This document shows positions 43,618 to 51,640 of a stretch of 64,000 bases of DNA, one piece after another (position 1 is the first letter of the stretch; the number at the start of each line of letters is the position of its first letter). The position numbers and the translations under genes were made by a program. Origin of the DNA: Bacillus sp. Marseille-Q3570 (GTDB lineage Bacteria > Bacillota > Bacilli > Bacillales > Fictibacillaceae). The stretch spans positions 372,001 through 436,000 of the forward strand of contig NZ_CAMGYZ010000003.1 in the NCBI RefSeq assembly GCF_946151055.1, written 5' to 3'. The notes below the pieces were generated by a model. The model saw nothing but the letters and a program-made list of their open reading frames with translations. It was not told the origin of the DNA and ran no database searches.

Positions 43618-46043
43618 GTGGAGGATTGGGGTAGACGAAAACTCGATAAACATGTAGCTGATGGAGAAATTGTAGAGCGTTGGGTGCATAGTACCTGTAA
43701 TTTGTGCTCAATTGGATGTGGATGTGAAATTGCCGTCAATGATAATCGGATCGTAGGGATCCGGGGAAAGAAAGACCACCCCATCAATCTTGGAAGATTG
43801 GATCCTAAAGCAAAAGATCAATGGATACCTAATAATCATGACGATCGGTTATTAACACCATTTATACGTGACAATGATGGCCGCCTTCAGCCAGCTTCAT
43901 GGAAAGAGGCTATGGAAAAGATCATAGGAAAAGCAAAAGAGGTCTTGAGAGAATTAGGTGGTGATGGGTTCGCCATCTATAGTACCGGGCAAGGAATGCT
44001 TGAAGATTATTATACCATTGCTAAAATTGGCAGGGCTGGGCTAGGAACTCATTTAATGGATGCTAATACTAGGTTGTGTACGGCTACAACAGAGTATTGT
44101 TTGATCCAATCCTTTGGAACAGATGGTGTTCCGGCAGGATTCGAGGACCTTGACACTGCCGAAACCGTCATGTTTTTTGGACATAACCCAGCTGAAACAG
44201 GAACAGTGCTTTTTGAAAGGGTAATCGAGAGAAAGATGCGTACCGGAAAGCCGTATATCATTGTAGTTGATCCAAGGGAGACCTTGACTGCCCAATCAGC
44301 AGACCTTCTCTTACCTTTAATTCCAGGGACAAACCTTGCTTTATTAAACGGATTATTAAGTGAGATGATAACGAGGGAGTATATTGATTCTTCTTTTATA
44401 GAAAACCATACCGTTAACTTCGATAAGATGAAGGAGAATGTAAATGAGTGGACTCTCTCAAAAACTTCTGAACACACTGGGATAGCTGTGGAGAAACTTG
44501 AAAGGGCTGTGGAGCGATTGGGCAAGACCTCGAGCCTTGTCAGTACGACATTGCAAGGGGCATATCAATCTGCAGATGCAACATCAACCTGCGTAGCCAT
44601 CAACAACCTCCATTTGATGAGAGGAATGATAGGCAGACCAGGAAGCGGCCCATTACATATGGCCGGGCAGCCAAGTTCCTCTGGAAATCGTACAGTTGGA
44701 GGAGTGGGTACGTATCCTGGGAACCGGAATCCTAATAACCCAAAACACTTAAAAGAAATCGCCACCCTATGGAACATTGATGAGGAAACATTAGAAGTAG
44801 GGCCAGAAAAAGGGATCCTCAAACAAATTGAGTTGATGGAAGACGGTAAAATCGGTTTCTTCTGGAACATCCATACCAATCCATTGGTTTCGTTGCCGAA
44901 TAGGCAACGTGCAAAAAAGGCACTCGAAAAAACCTTTGTAGTAGTCCAAGACCCATTCATGACGGAGACAGCAAGGGAAGCTGCAGATGTCATTCTCCCT
45001 CCAGCAATGTGGGGAGAGAAAGAAGGGACGATGGAAAATGCGGATCGAACGATCAATCTCCTCAGAAAAGCGGTTGACCCTCCCAAAGGAGTAAAAACCG
45101 ATTTTGAAATCTTACTGGAATTTTCAAAACGGATGGAATTCAAAGATAAAGATAGTAATCCATTGATTCAATATGAGTCCCCTGAAGAAGCGTTTGAAGA
45201 ATGGAAAGTGGTATCAGAGGGAAGGCCTAGTGACATGACACATATGAGTTACAAGAAACTTGAATTCCGAAATGGGATGCAATGGCCCGCCAATGATAAA
45301 AGACCTGAAGGATCTCCGCGATTATATGAGGATTTCAATTTCCGGACAGGGGTGGACGATGTCCAAAGCTATGGGAAGGATATTGTAACGGGGAGACCAC
45401 TTTCACGTAAAGAATATTTAGATAAAAGTGAACCGGGGAAGGCAATCTTCTATGCTACACCTTATTTCCGTCCTTCTGAGCATCCTAAAAAGAAATATCC
45501 GTTCTGGTTGAATACTGGGAGGCTCGTATGGCATTGGCTACAAGAACAAAAACTGCTCGTTCTTCTTACTTAGACGAAGCAGCTAGCGAAGCTTATCTTG
45601 ATATCCATGAAGATGATGCATCCAATTTAAAGATAGTAAATGGCGAATTTGTAGAAGTGGTGTCTCCTCGAGGGGCAATCCAATTACCAGCGAGACTCAA
45701 TAAATCCGTAAGAAAGGGAACGGTTTTCATACCCTTTCATTTTGGTGACTGGGTGGGTGAAGAAGTACCGAATGACCTTACAGTAGATGTGGTAGATCCT
45801 GTATCCCATCAACCAGTATATAAGAATTCTGTATGTCGTCTTGAGAAAATCCGAACATCACATAAAGCGAGAAAAGGAGAAAAATTAACTTCCATTGCAG
45901 AGAAATATCATCTTCCACCTGAAAAGCTTGCTCAAGCGAATGGGTTGGATCGTCACCGCCAATTGGACGATGATATGATTTTAGAGATTCCTAAAAAAGT
46001 GAAGGAAGTTCAAATTTCAAATTACCGGATCCCAGTTGAATAG
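43618..46043 (+). pseudogene. frameshifted molybdopterin oxidoreductase with C-terminal LysM domain
   Basis: A bis-MGD oxidoreductase of the formate dehydrogenase/assimilatory nitrate reductase group, split by a one-base shift at about 45538. Part 1 (43618-45573, GTG start after AAGGAGGG) has the iron-sulfur motif CNLCSIGC, the active-site region NTRLCTATTEYC, and MPT domains up to LNTGRLVWHW. The frame then changes: part 2 (readable from 45528 to 46043) continues with TRTKTARSSYLDEA, the usual sequel in the family, through the molybdopterin dinucleotide domain (KGTVFIPFHFGDW). A single missing base between TGGC and TACA explains it. The fourth cluster cysteine is not seen (GRLDPKAKDQ). Residues after KIRTSHKARKGEKL form a LysM domain ending in ILEIPKK. 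Sequencing error or real loss cannot be separated here. Confidence 0.85.
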
Positions 46044-46055
46044 ATTTTGTGGTTT

Positions 46056-46090
46056 TAGGGAGAGAGTGTTTGTACTCTTTCCCTATCTTC
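46056..46090. terminator. hairpin after the molybdoenzyme
   Basis: TAGGGAGAGAGT pairs with ACTCTTTCCCTA, 6-base loop. The following T run is weak (TCTTC). Confidence 0.55.
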
Positions 46091-46150
46091 ATAATATAAT
46101 AATGCCAGATTGAAAAGTAGTCCGAACAAAGCTTGGAGGTTTTGATAGGT

Positions 46151-46540
46151 TCACTGTAAAACCCTGAAGGCTTCCGCGACTTTTCTGGCAAAAGACAATG
46201 GAGGTTCTACAGATTGGAAGTGGAGATAAAGAATCGTTGGTTTTGTGTATAACCAATGGTTATGCAATGCACTTATGATGATTCCATTTCTAACAAGAAT
46301 ATTTACAAAGGCAGGGATTTCTTCTTCAAGTAGTACAGTTTCTCCAAGGTTAAGGGCATTTCCTACATGATCCAGTGATTCAAACATCAGTTCAGCATGT
46401 AATTCACTGCGACTCGGACGACCTTGTATGGTTACATTCAAATTGCGGTCTATCTCCACAGAGCAAACTCCGTTATCAATTTTAGGTTCCCCTTTCAGGA
46501 CCTGCCCATATTGCTGGCAAAGCGTATGGAAATGAAGCAT
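46151..46540 (-). CDS. DUF1259 (LppY/LpqO) domain protein
   Basis: A 129-residue protein matching one DUF1259 unit: VCSVEIDRNLNVTIQGRPSR at the start, ELMFESLDHVG, then the family centre SALHNHWLYTKPTILYLHFQS and the end ARKVAEAFRVL. Many members carry this domain twice and have a lipoprotein signal; here there is a single unit and no signal peptide. The two histidines of HNHWL are conserved, but the function is unknown. It is transcribed opposite to the molybdoenzyme and the RNase H-like gene. Confidence 0.82.
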   Translation of the reverse strand: MLHFHTLCQQYGQVLKGEPKIDNGVCSVEIDRNLNVTIQGRPSRSELHAELMFESLDHVGNALNLGETVLLEEEIPAFVNILVRNGIIISALHNHWLYTKPTILYLHFQSVEPPLSFARKVAEAFRVLQ

Positions 46541-46667
46541 AAAAACACCCTCATCATTTTTTTATACACTTTATGTACGGACTAAAATTCAGGAACTTGT
46601 ATGGTTATAGAAGGAAAGAGCAATATAAAAACACCTTCATTGAAATACGAGTCAGAGGTGGTAAAGC

Positions 46668-47333
46668 ATGGAAATCCGAATCGAATTTACATATAAAACA
46701 CCAAAAGGAAAAAAGACAACATTTAGTTCCGAAGAGTTGCAAGCAGATCAGGCGATATTGATTGCTGAAGATCTGGAAAAAACAGGACGATCCAAAAATC
46801 TGAAATTCATCGATCGTAGTGAAAATACATGGACTATGAAGGAATTAAAGGAGTTCTTAAAAGGGATTGAAACGGAACCCCACAACGTGTCGGTATATTT
46901 TGATGGAGGGTTTGATCTAGAAACCAGACATTCAGGGTTAGGCTGTGTCATTTATTATGAACAGAATGGAAAATCATATCGTCTAAGGAAGAATGCGTCG
47001 GTCGAACAACTGGAAACGAATAATGAAGCCGAATACGCTGCGCTTCACCTGAGCCTGAAAGAATTAGAGCTGCTGGAAGTCCATCATCTGCCTGTGAAAT
47101 TCATTGGTGATTCACAAGTTATCATCAATCAGTTGAAGGGGGAATGGGCATGCGTAGAAGGAGAATTATCAAAATGGGCTGATCGTGTTGAAGAAAAACT
47201 TAAGAAGTTGGGCATTGATTCGGAATACGAGCTTATTTCCAGGAAAGAAAACCGAGAGGCCGATCAATTGGCTACCCAAGCCTTAAGCGGAATAACGATC
47301 GAGAGCGTAATCGAATTGCCATCCAATAGATGA
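46668..47333 (+). CDS. RNase H-like protein (reverse transcriptase-like family)
   Basis: A 221-residue protein. Residues 1-70 are an N-terminal extension of unknown nature. From about residue 75 there is an RNase HI fold with all four acidic catalytic residues: Asp in VYFDGGF, Glu in TNNEAEYAAL, Asp in FIGDSQVII and Asp in NREADQLAT. It should cut the RNA strand of RNA/DNA hybrids, like plant-type or YpdQ/YpeP-like bacterial relatives. The ATG follows AGAGGTGGTAAAG. It is a single gene. Confidence 0.9.
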   Translation: MEIRIEFTYKTPKGKKTTFSSEELQADQAILIAEDLEKTGRSKNLKFIDRSENTWTMKELKEFLKGIETEPHNVSVYFDGGFDLETRHSGLGCVIYYEQNGKSYRLRKNASVEQLETNNEAEYAALHLSLKELELLEVHHLPVKFIGDSQVIINQLKGEWACVEGELSKWADRVEEKLKKLGIDSEYELISRKENREADQLATQALSGITIESVIELPSNR

Positions 47334-47441
47334 CATATTCATTGGAATAAAATATTGGAAAAGAGAATGGTAAAACGGATGATTTTAGGGCTTTGATAGG
47401 GATTGAACAAACACGTAAAAGCGATTAAATAAAAAGTACTA

Positions 47442-47470
47442 TTGAAAGCGTTTTAACAAAGTGCTAGGAT
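47442..47470 (+). promoter_or_regulatory. promoter of the LacI regulator gene, overlapped by cre
   Basis: TTGAAA (47442-47447), 17 bases, TAGGAT (47465-47470). The cre box covers the -35 box and the operator at 47481 lies just after the expected start. Confidence 0.65.
47443..47456 (+). promoter_or_regulatory. cre box (CcpA site) at the sugar operon
   Basis: TGAAAGCGTTTTAA matches TGWAARCGYTWNCW at 13 of 14 positions. Its place over the -35 box suggests catabolite repression of the regulator gene and perhaps of the operon. Confidence 0.7.
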
Positions 47471-47480
47471 TATGGTTAAC

Positions 47481-47492
47481 GTAAACGTTTAC
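47481..47492. promoter_or_regulatory. LacI-family operator 1
   Basis: GTAAACGTTTAC, a perfect 12-base palindrome within TTAACGTAAACGTTTACC, 18 bases before the regulator's start codon. The same core recurs at 48529-48550, so it is the likely operator of this LacI protein (autoregulation). Confidence 0.8.
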
Positions 47493-47510
47493 CTAAGGAA
47501 GGAATAGTAA

Positions 47511-48518
47511 ATGGTAACCATTAAAGATGTCGCGAGAAAAGCAAACGTATCTACAGCTACTGTATCAAGGATACTGAACAATCAAACTGGATATTCAGAA
47601 CAAACCAGAGAAACAGTTATGAAAGTCATTGAGGAACTTTCATATAAACCTAACGCAGTAGCACGAAGTTTAATTAGCAGGAATACCCAGACAATCGGCG
47701 TTTTGTTCCCCAATGTCTCGAGTATGCTTTCTTCAGAAATCCTCCAGGGTATCGAAGAGGTAGCCCATCATTATGGATCGAGTGTCATTGTATGTCACAC
47801 TGCATCTGATGGAATTCGGACTAATAAGTATTTGCAGCTTTTACATGAAAAGAGGGTAGACGGACTGATTTTTGTAAGTGAAACCCTGAGGGATGAATAT
47901 TACGAAAAAATAAAAACCATGAACATCCCGCTAGTATTGATTTCAACGATGTCTTATAAGCATCAGGTTCCATATGTAAAAGTAGATGATCGCAACGCAT
48001 CTTATACTGCGACAAAGTATTTGATTGAAAATGGACATACAAAAATCGGCATGATCAGTGGGAACAAAAAAGATCCGATAGCTGGAGCACCCAGGATTCA
48101 AGGCTTTCAAGATGCTTTATCTGAATCTTCACTCTCCGATAGTTCCAACAATGTTATTTTTCAAAACGGTTTTACTTTTCAGGATGGTAAAGAGGGAGCG
48201 CTGAAGCTACTTCAACAATCACCTGAAATTACGGGAATCGTAGCAGCAAGTGACGAAATAGCGATTGGAGCCATGTCTTCTCTCCATCATATGGGGAAGA
48301 AGGTACCAGATGATCTATCTATAATCGGTTATGATAATTTAACCACTTCAGAAATGGTGATCCCCCCGTTAACAACCATTGCTCAACCTTTTGTCGAAAT
48401 GGGGGCAAATGCATCAGAAATGATTTTTGAAATGTTAAGGAATCATACACATCAGGTTCAAAGTCGTATTATGAGGCATCAGCTGATTGAAAGAGAAAGT
48501 GTTAAAAAACAACAATAA
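47511..48518 (+). CDS. LacI family regulator of the alpha-glucoside operon
   Basis: A 335-residue LacI/GalR-type repressor. The DNA-binding head is TIKDVARKANVSTATVSRIL (about 3-22) and the hinge YKPNAVARSLIS. The core is a periplasmic-binding-protein fold that should bind a sugar released from alpha-glucosides. It lies upstream of a binding protein, two permeases and a GH13 glucosidase. Two copies of a GTAAACGTTTAC operator, one before its own gene and one before the binding-protein gene, fit local control. A cre box adds CcpA control. Effector sugar unknown. Confidence 0.93.
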   Translation: MVTIKDVARKANVSTATVSRILNNQTGYSEQTRETVMKVIEELSYKPNAVARSLISRNTQTIGVLFPNVSSMLSSEILQGIEEVAHHYGSSVIVCHTASDGIRTNKYLQLLHEKRVDGLIFVSETLRDEYYEKIKTMNIPLVLISTMSYKHQVPYVKVDDRNASYTATKYLIENGHTKIGMISGNKKDPIAGAPRIQGFQDALSESSLSDSSNNVIFQNGFTFQDGKEGALKLLQQSPEITGIVAASDEIAIGAMSSLHHMGKKVPDDLSIIGYDNLTTSEMVIPPLTTIAQPFVEMGANASEMIFEMLRNHTHQVQSRIMRHQLIERESVKKQQ

Positions 48519-48528
48519 TTTTTTAGTC

Positions 48529-48550
48529 TTTACGTAAACGTTTACGTAAA
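48529..48550. promoter_or_regulatory. LacI-family operator 2, 22-bp perfect palindrome
   Basis: TTTACGTAAACGTTTACGTA plus AA is a perfect 22-base palindrome, 20 bases before the binding-protein start. It contains the operator core of 47481. Confidence 0.85.
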
Positions 48551-48569
48551 TCCAGAAGGGAGAATGGAA

Positions 48570-49799
48570 ATGTTTAACACAGCAAAAAAATGGTTGAAAA
48601 CCGGCTTGATTGGATTGGCGAGTGTATTGGTCATTGGTGGTTGTAGTTCAGGAGATTCCGATGCGATCGAGGTTTTCTCGAATAAATCGGAAAGTACTGA
48701 AATCTACAAAGAAATCATCAAGGATTTTGAAAAGGAAAACCCTGAAATTGATATTAAATTAAGTGCACCGCCAGAAGCAGAAACAGTTTTAAAGACTAGA
48801 ATGACGAAGAATGACCTTCCGGAAATCATGTCCATAGGGGGGAATGCAACATATGGAGAACTTGCTCGAGCAGGTGTATTGCATGATTTTTCCGGTACGG
48901 ATCTTGAGAAGCAGATTCAACCAGCCTACACTAAAATGGTTGGTGATTTAGTTGGTGAAGAGAAGAAAGGCACATTCGGACTTCCATACGCCACAAATGC
49001 CAACGCCGTCATTTATAATAAAGACCTTATGAATGAACTTGGTCTTGAAGTTCCTGAAACATGGGACGAATTCATCAAGACGTTGGAAGTTGCAAAAGAT
49101 AACGACGTAACGCCAATCTACTTTACTCTTAAAGACTCATGGACAGGAATGATCCCATGGAATTCAATAGCAGCAAATGTTGCAGGTGAAGATTTTGCTG
49201 AGAAAAAGAATGCTGGTGAAGCCAGTTTCCAAGAAGATTATGCCCCTGTAGCAGATAAAATGTTAAACCTTTTGGAATATGGACATGGAAAGAACTTCGA
49301 TTATGGATACGCAGATGGCAACAAAGCGTTTGCGAACGGGGAGAGCCTATATTATCTCCAGGGGAATTGGGCGATTCCTGAAATCAAAAAAGTCAATCCA
49401 GATATAAATCTTGGCGTATTTGCGATGCCTGTCACGAATGAACCTTCTGAAAACAAGCTGGTATCTGGAGTAGACGTCTTGTTATCTGTTTCAGAAGAGG
49501 CTTCTGAGAATGAGGATGTCATGAAGTTCATTGAATATATGATGGATGATGAACGTGCGCAAAAATACATCGATGATCAAAAAGCATTTTCTGCTTTAGA
49601 AGGAGTTTACCAAGAAGACCCTGTATTCGAGGGGATCAAGGGCAACTTTGAAGAAGGACAACTTACTAGCTTCCCCGATCATTATTATCCATCTGGTATG
49701 CAGGCTGCGAACCTGATCCAGGAGTTCCTAATCAAGAAGGACAAAGAAAAATTCCTCAAGAAGATGGATAGCGAATGGGAAAAGGTACAAAACCGTTAG
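48570..49799 (+). CDS. ABC sugar-binding lipoprotein
   Basis: A 409-residue extracellular solute-binding protein (family 1, carbohydrate). The lipobox is VIGGC, with the lipidated cysteine at about residue 25 after a basic, hydrophobic signal. The mature protein shows the family pattern: VFSNKSEST, GTFGLPYATNANAVIYNKDL and, later, FANGESLYYLQGNWAIPEI. It should deliver an oligosaccharide, most likely an alpha-glucoside, to the two permeases that follow. ATG 48570 is preferred because GAAGGGAG is 7 bases upstream; ATG 48564 is too close. A weak terminator and a repeat element separate it from the permease genes. Confidence 0.93.
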   Translation: MFNTAKKWLKTGLIGLASVLVIGGCSSGDSDAIEVFSNKSESTEIYKEIIKDFEKENPEIDIKLSAPPEAETVLKTRMTKNDLPEIMSIGGNATYGELARAGVLHDFSGTDLEKQIQPAYTKMVGDLVGEEKKGTFGLPYATNANAVIYNKDLMNELGLEVPETWDEFIKTLEVAKDNDVTPIYFTLKDSWTGMIPWNSIAANVAGEDFAEKKNAGEASFQEDYAPVADKMLNLLEYGHGKNFDYGYADGNKAFANGESLYYLQGNWAIPEIKKVNPDINLGVFAMPVTNEPSENKLVSGVDVLLSVSEEASENEDVMKFIEYMMDDERAQKYIDDQKAFSALEGVYQEDPVFEGIKGNFEEGQLTSFPDHYYPSGMQAANLIQEFLIKKDKEKFLKKMDSEWEKVQNR

Positions 49800-49808
49800 A
49801 AATATGGG

Positions 49809-49840
49809 AAAGGGCATCTTATTGGTGCCCTGTCTCTTTT
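49809..49840 (+). terminator. partial terminator within the sugar operon
   Basis: GGGCA-TC and GG-TGCCC form a short stem followed by TGTCTCTTTTG. A leaky stop after the binding-protein gene would explain the usual excess of binding protein over permease. Confidence 0.6.
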
Positions 49841-49912
49841 GATACTTGAAGAAAGTATGAGCAACTAAAGCTCAGCCTGCGCCATAGCTTGGCTTTGCCA
49901 AGTTTTCTTTAT
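49841..49912. repeat. TTTAAAGAAA element, copy 4 (inside the operon)
   Basis: A shortened copy: GATACTTGAAGAAAGTATGAG then GCAACTAAAGCTCAGCCTGC, CTTGGCTTTGCCAAG hairpin and TTTTCTTTA end. It lies between the binding-protein and permease genes, 18 bases before the permease start. Confidence 0.82.
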
Positions 49913-49930
49913 CGAAGGGAGAGAGAGTAA

Positions 49931-50794
49931 GTGAAAGGAAAAGATAATGCATACTTTTGGATGACTGTTCCAGCATTGATACTTTTCTTCATCTTCCATA
50001 CGTATCCGGCACTGCAAGGAATCTTCTATAGTTTTACAGACTGGAAAGGGTATGGTGACTGGAGTTTCGTAGGTCTTAAGAATTATTTCAATGTGTTTCA
50101 GGATGTTCGGGCTTGGAGTGCTTATTTGTTCACGTTCCAATTCGCCATCGTTTCTACAATACTTGTAAATGTTTTCAGTTTAGTAGTTGCAATAGGACTA
50201 AATGCAAAAATCAAATTTCAAAAGACTTTACGGGCGATTTATTTCCTTCCGAATATTTTAAGCATTCTTATAGTAGCTTACATTTTTAATTTCATTTTTG
50301 CACATTTCATTCCACAAATTGCAGATTCGTTAGGTCTCACCGCACTATCTAAAAATATCCTGGGAGATCCAGATCTCGCCTGGTTCGGGATTGTCATCGT
50401 AGCTGTCTGGCAGGCTGTCGCTTTCAATACGATCTTATATCTGGCTGGTCTTGCTACTATTCAAGATGATCTCTATGAAGCGGCAAGCATTGACGGTGCA
50501 GGCGCATGGAAGAAGTTCTGGAAGATTACATTTCCGATGATCGCTCCATTTTTCACCATTAATATGGTTCTTGCGATGAAAAACTTTCTGATGGTTTTTG
50601 ATCATATCATCGCATTGACTGGCGGTGGCCCAGGACAAGCCACTGAGTCTATTTCTCTCTTAATCTATCGTGGAGGATTCCAGGGCGGGGAGTTTGCTTA
50701 TCAATCAGCCAACGCAGTCATCTATTTCATTGTCATACTAATCGTTTCCATTGTCCAAATCCGTATCTTGCAACGAAGAGAGGTGCAAGCGTAA
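49931..50794 (+). CDS. ABC sugar permease, MalF-type
   Basis: A 287-residue inner-membrane permease of the carbohydrate uptake family with six predicted helices. The EAA loop that docks the ATPase is EAASIDGAGAWKKFWKITFP at about residues 186-205. The start is GTG 49931 after GAAGGGAGAG. It overlaps the next permease by one base (TAATG). No ATPase gene is in the operon; such systems in Bacillus commonly borrow a shared ATPase such as MsmX. Confidence 0.93.
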   Translation: MKGKDNAYFWMTVPALILFFIFHTYPALQGIFYSFTDWKGYGDWSFVGLKNYFNVFQDVRAWSAYLFTFQFAIVSTILVNVFSLVVAIGLNAKIKFQKTLRAIYFLPNILSILIVAYIFNFIFAHFIPQIADSLGLTALSKNILGDPDLAWFGIVIVAVWQAVAFNTILYLAGLATIQDDLYEAASIDGAGAWKKFWKITFPMIAPFFTINMVLAMKNFLMVFDHIIALTGGGPGQATESISLLIYRGGFQGGEFAYQSANAVIYFIVILIVSIVQIRILQRREVQA

Positions 50795-51615
50795 TGCCGG
50801 GAAGAAATGTGAATTGGATTGTTACAGCTTTATTGTTTATAGGTTCTTTGTTGATTTTGTTTCCATTATACTTAACAATTACAATTGCGCTCAAAACGCC
50901 TCAGGAGATGTCGGGGAACTTCTTAGCATTACCGAAAGAATGGCGTTGGGAAAATTTTATAGAAGCTATTGAAGTAACAAACTTTTTTAATGCTTTCTCA
51001 AACAGTTTATTCATAACCGTTTCAGTTGTCTTGCTTACACTGATGACGAATTCCCTTGTGGCTTATGCCATTGCACGTAATATGCATAAACGATTCTATA
51101 AGATTTTGTTTTATTATTTTGTAAGTGCCATGTTCATCCCGTTTCCAATCATCATGCTGCCGATTGTGAAACAGACAAGTACATGGGGGATGGATAATTT
51201 AACAGGGTTGGTTTTTTTGTACGTCGTTTATGGATTGGCTTTCAATGTGTTCATTTACGTAGGTTATATTAAATCGATTCCAATCGAATTGGAAGAAGCA
51301 GCAATCATTGATGGTGCTTCCCGCTGGCAGGTTTTTTGGAAAGTCATTTTTCCATTGTTGATGCCGATGAACGCGACAGTGGCGATCTTGACAACCCTAT
51401 GGGCATGGAATGATTTCATGTTACCGCTAGTAATTTTAAGTGATTCAGATCTTGCGACATTACCACTTGTTCAATATATGTTCCAATCTCAGTTCAGTAC
51501 AGACTACAATCTTGCATTTGCGTCTTATTTGATGGCACTCGCCCCTATGATCATCGTTTATATCTTTGCTCAGAAATGGATCATCAGCGGGGTTGTCAAA
51601 GGTTCTATCAAATAG
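50794..51615 (+). CDS. ABC sugar permease, MalG-type
   Basis: A 273-residue partner permease with six predicted helices and the EAA loop EEAAIIDGASRWQVFWKVIF at about residues 168-187. The start codon overlaps the stop of the first permease (TAATG). Together the two form the membrane channel for the sugar delivered by the lipoprotein at 48570. The glucosidase follows after 25 bases. Confidence 0.93.
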   Translation: MPGRNVNWIVTALLFIGSLLILFPLYLTITIALKTPQEMSGNFLALPKEWRWENFIEAIEVTNFFNAFSNSLFITVSVVLLTLMTNSLVAYAIARNMHKRFYKILFYYFVSAMFIPFPIIMLPIVKQTSTWGMDNLTGLVFLYVVYGLAFNVFIYVGYIKSIPIELEEAAIIDGASRWQVFWKVIFPLLMPMNATVAILTTLWAWNDFMLPLVILSDSDLATLPLVQYMFQSQFSTDYNLAFASYLMALAPMIIVYIFAQKWIISGVVKGSIK

Positions 51616-51640
51616 TTATAACCAGAGAGGAGTTATGTTT

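Noticed and set aside
45528-46043. Independent 171-residue LysM protein
   Set aside because: Its opening residues continue the molybdoenzyme sequence in a shifted frame, and no ribosome binding site precedes the ATG; it is the 3' part of the split gene.
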